Source: Treponema sp. (GTDB lineage Bacteria; Spirochaetota; Spirochaetia; Treponematales; Breznakiellaceae). Taken from it: a stretch of DNA of 25,694 nucleotides. Under the pieces are notes generated by a model. It worked only from the letters and a program-made list of their open reading frames with translations, had not been told where the DNA came from and did not search any database. This document shows positions 6,768 to 13,347 of the stretch, piece after piece (the stretch's first letter is position 1; every line of letters begins with the position of its first letter). The position numbers and the translations under genes are program-made. Location: positions 1-25,694 of the forward strand of contig JAISZE010000100.1 of assembly GCA_031269405.1 (NCBI GenBank), written 5' to 3'.

Positions 6768-8021
6768 ATGGTTATGAAGATTCAATCTATACCACGGTTC
6801 CCCGTGGCCGCGCTTTTCTGCCTGGCCGCGTTAATGGGCTGCGAACAGGCCACCGGCGGCGGTTCAGATGAAAACGGTCCCCCCGCCCTTACGGGGACGG
6901 TGGGCATACAGGGAGAGGCGGTAGCCGGGGGAACCCTGGAGGCCGACGTATCGGCGCTTAACGGCGAGAGGCTCATTACGTACCAGTGGCTGCGGGACAA
7001 CACGCCCCTTCCCGGCGCCGCCGAAGATTTCTACAATCCCGGTATCAGCGATGTGGGAAAAACCGTCGCCCTCCTTGTGCGCCGCTCCGGCTACTCCGGC
7101 ACCGTTTTAAGCGAACCCACCGCCCCGGTTGCCCTGGCCGGAACCGTAGCTGCCCGAAAGACGCTGCAATTTACCGTTGAAGACGGAAAAACAAAATATT
7201 ATTCCCTTGCCACAGGAAATCAGCAAACAAATTCCGCCGGCGCCGGCTGGGATGTCGCCTTTTTTGGAAGCCGCGCCATTTATACCAATTCAGGCGACAG
7301 CGCGGCGGATCCGGCCTGCCGGGCTATGGTCTGGCACACCAACAAAACCGACTTTGAAGCCGCCGGGTACGAGGATCGCGTCGAAGGCCCGGACGTCGGT
7401 TTTGATTACACCCCGTACCATACCGACACCCTGCGCTGGATAACCGGCAAGACACAACGGGCCTTAAATGTGATGACCTACGCGGGCTACCAGAATGAGA
7501 ACGATGTTGACGGCAAGTCTGAAGCCGCCGCCTATGACACCAACTACCTCTACGACAAGCGGGCCTTCTATAAAAGCCTCCCCGGAACTATGCCGCCCAA
7601 TTTTGAACCCACCGGGCAAGTCTACATTATCCGCCATGCCGACGGCCAGCATTATTCAAAGCTCCAGGTAACCGGGTTCACCCGGATCATACCAAAAGAC
7701 ATTTATGAAGTGCAGGTCAAGAACATCTATGTGCCTGGCAGCTATGAAGGCCAGGGAGCCGCCCATAAAGGCAAAATAACGGTTTCCGCCACCTTCACCA
7801 ACGACGGGCTTACGGACCTTACCATTGTCAGTCATACCGAAACCGTCAGCATTATCCCTGAAGCCCAGGTGGCCCTGGACGAAATCCCCCGGGCTATCGT
7901 CGAACAACAGAGCCTCAACATAGACGCGATCTCGGGCGCCACCAACACCAGCCGGGGCATTATCGACGCGGCGCGGAACACCATCATCCAGGCCGGCGGC
8001 TACCCGGAACGCTGGGAATAG
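6768..8021 (+). CDS. Lipoprotein: Ig-like module, HmuY-like domain and FMN-binding domain
   Basis: This 417-residue protein opens with a signal peptide ending AALMGC (Cys25). Residues about 41-122 are an Ig-like module closely resembling that of the upstream gene (TYQWLRDNTPLPG). Residues about 130-315 look HmuY-like: YYSLATG, GWDVAFFGSRAIYTNSG, then VYIIRHADGQHYSKLQVTGF; HmuY proteins bind haem outside the cell. Residues about 320-412 are an FMN_bind domain: PGSYEGQG, HTETVSIIP, and DAISGATNTS, in which the Thr of SGAT (Thr392) is the residue that ApbE-type transferases esterify with FMN. An extracytoplasmic redox or haem-flavin role is inferred. ATG 6774 is an alternative start, because the G-rich SD (6757-6766) is very close to 6768. 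It is 10 bp behind the LRR gene. Confidence 0.87.
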   Translation: MVMKIQSIPRFPVAALFCLAALMGCEQATGGGSDENGPPALTGTVGIQGEAVAGGTLEADVSALNGERLITYQWLRDNTPLPGAAEDFYNPGISDVGKTVALLVRRSGYSGTVLSEPTAPVALAGTVAARKTLQFTVEDGKTKYYSLATGNQQTNSAGAGWDVAFFGSRAIYTNSGDSAADPACRAMVWHTNKTDFEAAGYEDRVEGPDVGFDYTPYHTDTLRWITGKTQRALNVMTYAGYQNENDVDGKSEAAAYDTNYLYDKRAFYKSLPGTMPPNFEPTGQVYIIRHADGQHYSKLQVTGFTRIIPKDIYEVQVKNIYVPGSYEGQGAAHKGKITVSATFTNDGLTDLTIVSHTETVSIIPEAQVALDEIPRAIVEQQSLNIDAISGATNTSRGIIDAARNTIIQAGGYPERWE

Positions 8022-8036
8022 GCCGCCATAACAGAC

Positions 8037-8064
8037 AGAAGGGGGCGGCCTGCCGCCCCCTTCT
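8037..8064. other. Perfect 12-bp GC-rich hairpin
   Basis: AGAAGGGGGCGG (8037-8048) and CCGCCCCCTTCT (8053-8064) form a perfect stem around CCTG. It sits between convergent genes (lipoprotein ends 8021, cyclo-ligase ends 8096). Neither strand has a T-run after it, but the stem is strong enough to act as a two-way transcript end. Confidence 0.55.
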
Positions 8065-8095
8065 ATCCCGAAAAACTGGAAGGCCCCTATACCGG

Positions 8096-8674
8096 CTATG
8101 TCTTTGAAGTGCAGTGCAGGAATTTTTGACCTTCAGGGTCCGGCGCTGCACTTTTTCCGGTTATAACGCCGTCCATTTTGCGGTCCCAGGTTTCCACTGG
8201 GATCTTGTCCGCAAGCTGGCATTCCATGCACATCCCCAGAGCGGCGTATTCCATGCCCTGGGCCTTTAAACCGGCGAAAAAGCGGTCGTAGAAGCCCCCG
8301 CCGCGGCCCAGGCGGTTCCCCTGGCGGTCAAAGGCCAGGCCGGGAGTGATAACCAGGGACGGGAAATCCTGCGCCGCCAGGGGAGCCAGGGCCGGGGGTT
8401 CCCGTATACCGAAGGGGCCGCTTTGCCAGGGACCGTCTGCCGATACCGCCCGGTAAAAACGGATTGTTTTGGATCCCGCGCCGCCTTCCACTTTAGGGAC
8501 AAACACGGTTTTTCCCTGGGCCAGGGCGGCCCGGAACAGAGGGACGGTGTCGATTTCGGCAGCCATAGGAAGGAAAAGGAGGAGCGTATCATACCGGGCC
8601 CAAAAAAGGCTTTTTTGGATGAGATCAGCAGCTTTCCAGCCTTCACTTTGGAATTCTTCGGGAGCAAGGGACAA
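8096..8674 (-). CDS. 5-formyltetrahydrofolate cyclo-ligase (MTHFS family)
   Basis: The enzyme converts 5-formyl-THF plus ATP to 5,10-methenyl-THF in the cytoplasm, returning stored folate to one-carbon metabolism. Family marks visible are FLPMAAEIDTVPLF, FGIREPP, the Mg-ATP/folate loop GLAFDRQGNRLGRGGGFYDRF and a late VPVE/PVETWD-type segment. The N-terminus is a problem. The only canonical start is TTG at 8674 with no SD, yet the frame continues upstream as SEKTAFRREIKRLLLSLAPE, which matches the normal family start (Lys, then R-x-x-I/L-K-x-x). It runs to the TAA of the preceding gene at 8726-8728 with no ATG, GTG or earlier TTG. Real translation may begin at a non-canonical codon near 8722-8719. 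Confidence 0.87.
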   Translation of the reverse strand: MSLAPEEFQSEGWKAADLIQKSLFWARYDTLLLFLPMAAEIDTVPLFRAALAQGKTVFVPKVEGGAGSKTIRFYRAVSADGPWQSGPFGIREPPALAPLAAQDFPSLVITPGLAFDRQGNRLGRGGGFYDRFFAGLKAQGMEYAALGMCMECQLADKIPVETWDRKMDGVITGKSAAPDPEGQKFLHCTSKT

Positions 8675-8725
8675 AAGGAGCCGCTTTATTTCCCGCCTGA
8701 AGGCAGTTTTTTCGCTTACCGTGGC

Positions 8726-9082
8726 TTAAATCCTGCGGGTGCCGCCGCCTTTGAGGCCCGCTTCGTAGAGTTTACCGCACGAGAGAAACATAGGGAGCTT
8801 GGTGCTGCCCAAGATGATGTCAGCCGCCTCGGCCATATCGATCATATCCCTTGAGGGGGACTTGCCCCGGACAAAGATGATGCAATGGATGTCCAGCAGT
8901 TCCGCGGTTCTGATAACCTGGGGGTTTACAAGACCAGTGAGCAGTAAAACCCGGTCCTTGACAAAGGCCATTACATCACTCATTAAGTCGGCCCCGCAGG
9001 CGGAAGCTACTTCAAGATCCGCTTTATCTTCGCCGCAATAAAATTGTCCATCAAGTAATTTAACTGCCTCAGCTACAGTCAT
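8726..9082 (-). CDS. DRTGG-domain protein
   Basis: This 118-residue cytoplasmic protein starts MTVAEAVKLLDGQFYCGE. The ATG at 9082 is preferred over 9100 or the TTG at 9112 because GGGGGAAG lies seven bases upstream. The body matches the DRTGG domain pattern: an acidic strand, GADLMSDVMAF, LLLTGLVNPQVIRTAE, then IIFVRGKSPSRDMIDMAE and a late ILGSTKLPMF. DRTGG domains occur in phosphotransacetylase-like and HPr-kinase-like proteins and as small stand-alone proteins near [FeFe]-hydrogenase genes in anaerobes; the ligand is unknown. It is followed in the same frame by the cyclo-ligase, suggesting co-transcription. Divergent from the lysine-rich small gene. Confidence 0.75.
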   Translation of the reverse strand: MTVAEAVKLLDGQFYCGEDKADLEVASACGADLMSDVMAFVKDRVLLLTGLVNPQVIRTAELLDIHCIIFVRGKSPSRDMIDMAEAADIILGSTKLPMFLSCGKLYEAGLKGGGTRRI

Positions 9083-9155
9083 GTACTTCCCCCATTTCAT
9101 ATATGATAGCAAAAAACATTATGACTTTCAATATAATGTATAGATATAGACATGT

Positions 9156-9190
9156 TTGTTTTAATATATTAATGATACGATAATGTATCA
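9156..9190 (+). promoter_or_regulatory. Promoter whose -10 sits inside a perfect dyad
   Basis: TTGTTT (9156-9161), 17 bp and GATAAT (9179-9184) form a plausible promoter for the small gene at 9220. The -10 hexamer is exactly the spacer of an inverted repeat TGATAC/GTATCA (9173-9178, 9185-9190), so a dimeric protein bound there would block RNA polymerase. The same region is upstream of the divergent DRTGG gene. Confidence 0.45.
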
Positions 9191-9219
9191 ATCTATTCTA
9201 CGGTAAAAGGGAGAATTGT

Positions 9220-9342
9220 ATGGGTGAACACGTATTGCACAAAAAAGAGTCCAAAAAGGCTCCGCAAAAGACGCTGAAGGAAAAACGGGAAGAAAAGAAA
9301 AACAAGAAGAAAGGTTCAAATTCCACTATCCCGAATTCCTAA
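9220..9342 (+). CDS. Small lysine-rich protein, 40 residues
   Basis: An ATG at 9220 with AAAAGGGAG at 9205-9213 as RBS opens a 40-residue frame ending TAA at 9340-9342: MGEHVLHKKESKKAPQKTLK followed by a KREEKKNKKKG stretch and a polar tail. About 40% of residues are Lys or Arg and there is no hydrophobic segment, so a nucleic-acid-binding or ribosome-associated role is possible but unproven. A promoter-like pair lies upstream and a strong terminator 18 bp downstream, which makes this a well-framed single-gene unit rather than chance. I do not recognise a named family. Confidence 0.65.
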   Translation: MGEHVLHKKESKKAPQKTLKEKREEKKNKKKGSNSTIPNS

Positions 9343-9359
9343 AACGCCTGAAAACAGGG

Positions 9360-9412
9360 GCAAGCAAGGAAGCCCGAACAGGGCTTTCCTGCTTGCGGTG
9401 TTTCTCTTTTTC
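9360..9412 (+). terminator. Strong, probably bidirectional terminator
   Basis: GCAAGCAAGGAAGCCC (9360-9375) pairs with GGGCTTTCCTGCTTGC (9381-9396) around GAACA with one or two mismatches, followed by a T-rich stretch (TGTTTCTCTTTTT). On the minus strand the stem is followed by CCCCTGTTTTC, so it may also serve the convergent aldo-keto reductase gene. Confidence 0.75.
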
Positions 9413-9455
9413 ACTTAAAGGTCAGAAAACCGCAATTTCTACAGTCCTGCTGCCG

Positions 9456-10541
9456 TTACAGGAGCGAAACTTCTTTAAGGCGCCGGATGATACTGATGTG
9501 CTGGGTGCAGGCCCCTTCGCACTGGCCGCATTCCACGCAGTCAGCGGCTTTTTTCGTGTCCAGGTCCCAGTGCCAGCGCAGCCGGTCGGCAATGGCCTTT
9601 GAGCCCGACTGGGGGTTAAGCAGCTTCTGGTTATAGGCGTCCATAAATTTTGGGATAGGAATATCCTGGGGGCATTCGTCGCAGTAAGCGCACCCTGTAC
9701 AGATCCCTTCCATGGAAGCCTGGGACCTGGCCTTGAGCCCTTCAAGTTCTTCGGCAGTCCTGGGTTTATAGCTTTCCATAGCCTCCAGGGCTTCTTTTAC
9801 CTGGGCTTCAGCGGCAAAACCCGCCAGGGTTACGGTGATATCCTGGTGGTCCCAGAGGAAACGCAGGGCAGCGGGAACCGTCCCTTCACCGGGCCGCCTC
9901 AAGAAGCTGAAAAGTTCGGGGTGCTGGGGGATAACGCCGCCGCCAAGGGGGTTCATCACCACTGCACCCAGTTTCTTTGCCCGTATTGCATTAAAGGCCG
10001 CTTCCCTGGTCCGGTAGTTGTATGCCGAGTACCCGAAGAGGACCCCCTCAAAGACCCCTTCCATAAGGAGCTGGTTGATTTCATCCCCTATGAGGTGGCT
10101 GGAAACGCAGATATGCTTTACGAGCCCCTCGTTTTTGAGCTTCCTGAAAGCCTCCAGAACCCCATCCTTCTTCCGTTCCTGCCAGTTCTCAAGGTTCGTG
10201 ATACACCAAATGTGGTAAAAGTCGATAGCCGGAACGCCAAGGCGTTTAAGCTGGGCTTCGATTTCCGTACGGATATCCTTTTCGGTAGTCTTGAATGTCT
10301 TGCTGGCTATGTAGTAAGGCAGCCCCAGGCGCCGCAGCTCCGCCAGGCCCTTACCGAATACCGTCTCGCTCCGGGTCTCAAAGTACCCCGGGGCGGTATC
10401 AAAATAGGTAATCCCTCCCTGGGCGGCTGTAACCATCATCTTTACACATTCGTCATGATTATCAATATGCTCAAAACGCATCCCCCCAAAACCCAGGAGC
10501 GACACTTTTTTTCCTGTACTGCCGTATTCGCGGTATAACAT
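9456..10541 (-). CDS. Aldo/keto reductase with C-terminal 2x[4Fe-4S] ferredoxin domain
   Basis: This 361-residue protein has an AKR barrel at residues about 1-270 with the full catalytic tetrad: Asp48 and Tyr53 (YFDTAPGYF), Lys81 (IASKT) and His110 (DFYHIW). The tail carries two iron-sulfur motifs, CTGCAYCDECPQDIPIP and CVECGQCEGACTQH, with eight Cys in all. Such ferredoxin-AKR fusions are common in anaerobes and are presumed to link NAD(P)H or ferredoxin to an unknown carbonyl substrate. ATG 10541 is chosen because AAAGGAGG lies eight bases upstream; a GTG at 10562 would lie ahead of that SD. It is monocistronic, with a terminator shared with the small gene downstream. Confidence 0.92.
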   Translation of the reverse strand: MLYREYGSTGKKVSLLGFGGMRFEHIDNHDECVKMMVTAAQGGITYFDTAPGYFETRSETVFGKGLAELRRLGLPYYIASKTFKTTEKDIRTEIEAQLKRLGVPAIDFYHIWCITNLENWQERKKDGVLEAFRKLKNEGLVKHICVSSHLIGDEINQLLMEGVFEGVLFGYSAYNYRTREAAFNAIRAKKLGAVVMNPLGGGVIPQHPELFSFLRRPGEGTVPAALRFLWDHQDITVTLAGFAAEAQVKEALEAMESYKPRTAEELEGLKARSQASMEGICTGCAYCDECPQDIPIPKFMDAYNQKLLNPQSGSKAIADRLRWHWDLDTKKAADCVECGQCEGACTQHISIIRRLKEVSLL

Positions 10542-10609
10542 CGGACTAACCTCCTTTAACACTGTAACCTATAACGAGTAGCTGTTGCCAGACTATCCCG
10601 GCGCGCCCC

Positions 10610-12754
10610 TTACAGCCCCACATCCTTGAACGGCGGCGCCCGTTCCAGGGTCCGGAGGATGCAGAGGTTTTCCGGTTTTTGCAGTTCCGGATCGGCGTTC
10701 AGGATTTCAAAGGCCTCCGCCCTGGCCCGGACCAGTTCTTCAGTATCCCGCAAAGGATCGGCAATGCCCAGGGCAAGGTAGCCTGACTGTTCGATGCCGG
10801 CGATCTGGCCCGGCCCCCGGAAAAGGAGATCCTTTTCGGCAATGACAAAACCGTCGGTGTTTTCGAGCATCACCATAAGGCGCTTCCCCTCTTTGCTGCG
10901 TTCTTCCTCACTCAGCAGTTCCGCCCTTGTACCGGCAAACTCCCTTGGGACATCCTGATCCGAATAGATGAGAAAACAGTAGGACTGATCTTCCCCGCGG
11001 CCAACCCTGCCCCGGAGTTGGTGGAGCGCCGCAAGGCCGAAGTGTTCCGCGTGTTCGATAACCATGCAGGTAGCGTTAGGCACGTCCACGCCGACTTCCA
11101 CAACGCTTGTGGCCGCCAGGACCCGGATCTCCCCTTTACGGAAGGCGTCCATGGTTTTCCGCTTGTCTTCTTCTTCAAGCCGCGAATGGATAAGGGCTAC
11201 AGTATATTCAGGGAAGATCTCCTGCGACAGCCGCCGGGCCATGGTCGAAACATCCTTGAGGTTCCCGGCGTCTTTGTCCTTCCCTTCGCCGGCATCTATT
11301 AAGGGGTACACAAAATAAGCCTGGTGTCCGGCTGCAATTTCCTGGCGGACAAAATCGTAGACCCTCCCCTCATTGGATTCTCTGGCCAGATGGGTCTTGA
11401 CAGGCTTACGCCCCGGGGGCATATCCCGTATAGTGGAGACATCCAGATCCCCGAAGACCGTCAGCGCCAAGGTCCGGGGTATGGGAGTGGCGCTCATCAT
11501 AAGGAGCCCGGGCCTTTCCCCTTTGGACATGACCGCCTGCCGCTGGGTCACCCCGAAACGGTGCTGTTCGTCAATCACCGCAAGCGTGAGATTCCGGTAG
11601 ATCACATCCTGGGAGAAAAGTGCGTGGGTCCCTGCGGCTATGTCTACTTCCCCTGCAGCCAGGGCTTTCAGGAGCTGGGCCCTGCCGCCTGCTCTGATAT
11701 TGCCGGTAAGGAAGGCAATGCTCACGCCCAGGGGCTCCAGGAGCTTCGCGGCGTTTTCCGCATGCTGCCGCGCCAGGAGCTCAGTAGGCGCCATGAGGAC
11801 CGCCTGCCCCCGGCTCCCGGAGGCGCCTGTTTCCACGGCTCGCAGGGCGGCGAGAAAGGATACCAGGGTTTTCCCCGAACCCACATCACCCTGGAGGAGC
11901 CGCGCCATCGGAGGGTTGTCCATGTCCCTATTGATTTCCCTGACCGCTTCAAGCTGGCCCGGAGTGAGATTGAAAGGCAACCGCTGGATGAGGCGTTTTT
12001 GCAAAGCCGAAAACTCTCCGTTTCCTGACCGTTTTACCCGGGAAGCCGTTTTTTTCCGCTCTTGGGCGCGCATTCCTATTATGAGTTCAAGGTAAAAAAG
12101 CTCTTCATAAATGAGTGTTTTCCGTGCCCTGTCTTTTTCTTCAAGAGATGCCGGAAAGTGGATTGCCCTGAGGGCTTCCGGTTTCGGGAGCAGCCCTTCT
12201 TTTTCGATAAGCGCCGGAGAGAGTTCGCTTTCCAGGGACCCGGCGTAAAGATCAAGGGTGTTTTTCATGAGCTTTCGGAGTAAATTCTGGGTAAGCCCTT
12301 CGGTAAGGGGATAAACAGGAAGTATCCCTCCCCTCCCCTCCCCCTCATCTCTGGGACTTTCGATTTCAAAAGCCGAAGACTGGAGTTCGCCGTATTTGTA
12401 CTGAAAGCGCCCGTAAATCCTGCGAACCGCCCCTACAGGAAGCTGCTTCCCCAGGAAGGGTCTGTTAAAACACACAAGCACAGCCCTGGCAGTGTCGTCT
12501 TCCACATGGATCTTGAGGGTTTTCATGTACCCTGCGCCGAACCATTCGTGGCTCAGAACCGTTACGGTCGTACAGACTTCCCTGAGGCTGAAATCCCTTA
12601 AAGGGACCGTCCTGCTCCGGTCTTCCCAGTCCCTGGGGTAATGGCGGAGCAGGGCGCCTGCGGAATTGACGCCCAGCCGGGCAAGCATGGCAAGCACAGC
12701 CGGTCCGGCGCCTTTTATCTGGCTTACGGAAGCGGTGAGTTCCCGTAGAAACAT
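10610..12754 (-). CDS. recG: ATP-dependent DNA helicase RecG
   Basis: The 714-residue protein starts MFLRELTASVSQIKGAGPAV. It has an N-terminal wedge/OB region (about 60-170), then superfamily 2 helicase motifs: LLQGDVGSGKT (Walker A), MAPTELLARQHAEN (Ia), VIDEQHRFGVTQR (Walker B, DEQH as in RecG), MSATPIPRTLALT (III), ATSVVEVGVDVPNA (V) and QLRGRVGRG (VI). It remodels stalled replication forks and Holliday junctions. ATG 12754 is chosen over an upstream start at 12805 because it fits the family N-terminus and lies one base after the yggT stop. It is the last gene of dnaE-yggT-recG. The length is close to the family's 680-700. Confidence 0.96.
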   Translation of the reverse strand: MFLRELTASVSQIKGAGPAVLAMLARLGVNSAGALLRHYPRDWEDRSRTVPLRDFSLREVCTTVTVLSHEWFGAGYMKTLKIHVEDDTARAVLVCFNRPFLGKQLPVGAVRRIYGRFQYKYGELQSSAFEIESPRDEGEGRGGILPVYPLTEGLTQNLLRKLMKNTLDLYAGSLESELSPALIEKEGLLPKPEALRAIHFPASLEEKDRARKTLIYEELFYLELIIGMRAQERKKTASRVKRSGNGEFSALQKRLIQRLPFNLTPGQLEAVREINRDMDNPPMARLLQGDVGSGKTLVSFLAALRAVETGASGSRGQAVLMAPTELLARQHAENAAKLLEPLGVSIAFLTGNIRAGGRAQLLKALAAGEVDIAAGTHALFSQDVIYRNLTLAVIDEQHRFGVTQRQAVMSKGERPGLLMMSATPIPRTLALTVFGDLDVSTIRDMPPGRKPVKTHLARESNEGRVYDFVRQEIAAGHQAYFVYPLIDAGEGKDKDAGNLKDVSTMARRLSQEIFPEYTVALIHSRLEEEDKRKTMDAFRKGEIRVLAATSVVEVGVDVPNATCMVIEHAEHFGLAALHQLRGRVGRGEDQSYCFLIYSDQDVPREFAGTRAELLSEEERSKEGKRLMVMLENTDGFVIAEKDLLFRGPGQIAGIEQSGYLALGIADPLRDTEELVRARAEAFEILNADPELQKPENLCILRTLERAPPFKDVGL

Positions 12755-12755
12755 G

Positions 12756-13346
12756 CTAGACCGGCAGCCTCCCAAGGAGTCCCACAAATATGCCAACAAG
12801 AACACCGAGGACCATCATAGCGGCGCCGAGGACCAGGAGAGCGGCTATGAGGCCTGTCCGGTAATGGACGATTCTGTCTCCAAAGAGGATGCGGTTTATC
12901 CTGAACAGCAGAGGCTGAGAGATGGTGTCGATAATGCGCCAGAAGGGGCTGTAGGTATTCCGGCTGGTCAGGTACGCGATAAGCCGCAGTATCAGAATAA
13001 GTATGGAAAAACCCAGTATAAAGGAAACTGCCGACCAGAGGGCCTGAAGAAACATAGCCAGGATGATCCCCAGGCTGATAGTCCCGTAGCGCGCCAGAAT
13101 GGCGAAAGTCCTGTTTGCCACAGAGAGCACTGCCAGGGCGGCGACAGGCGACAGATCCAGGCGGCCTATGCGGAGCACCGGGAAACGGCGGAACCAGTCC
13201 AGGTAGGGATCGGTTATCCGGCTTAAAACCTCGACAGGCCGGCTGTAACTGACCCCGCTGAACCAGGTGAGGAGGATCCGCACCAGGAGGATCAGCATAT
13301 AGATCGAAGTAAAGGTACCCAGAATACTCATTAATACACGCAGCAT
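12756..13346 (-). CDS. YggT-family membrane protein with two YGGT units
   Basis: This 196-residue protein starts MLRVLMSILGTFTSIYMLIL, with GGGGGGC as RBS four to five bases upstream of ATG 13346. A longer frame to 13406 would overlap dnaE and lacks an RBS. It has four to five membrane segments and two copies of the YggT signature: LTWFSGVSYSRPVEVLSRITDPYLDWFRR, here given in two parts as LTWFSGVSYSRP and ITDPYLDWFRR, and NTYSPFWRIIDTISQPLLF. YggT proteins are inner-membrane proteins linked to cell shape, division or osmotic response; biochemistry is unknown. Gaps of 1 nt on both sides place it firmly in the dnaE-recG transcript. Confidence 0.87.
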   Translation of the reverse strand: MLRVLMSILGTFTSIYMLILLVRILLTWFSGVSYSRPVEVLSRITDPYLDWFRRFPVLRIGRLDLSPVAALAVLSVANRTFAILARYGTISLGIILAMFLQALWSAVSFILGFSILILILRLIAYLTSRNTYSPFWRIIDTISQPLLFRINRILFGDRIVHYRTGLIAALLVLGAAMMVLGVLVGIFVGLLGRLPV

Positions 13347-13347
13347 A

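Noticed and set aside
9846..10538. 230-codon frame antisense to the aldo-keto reductase
   Set aside because: Opposite strand of a gene with full catalytic and Fe-S motifs; no independent support.
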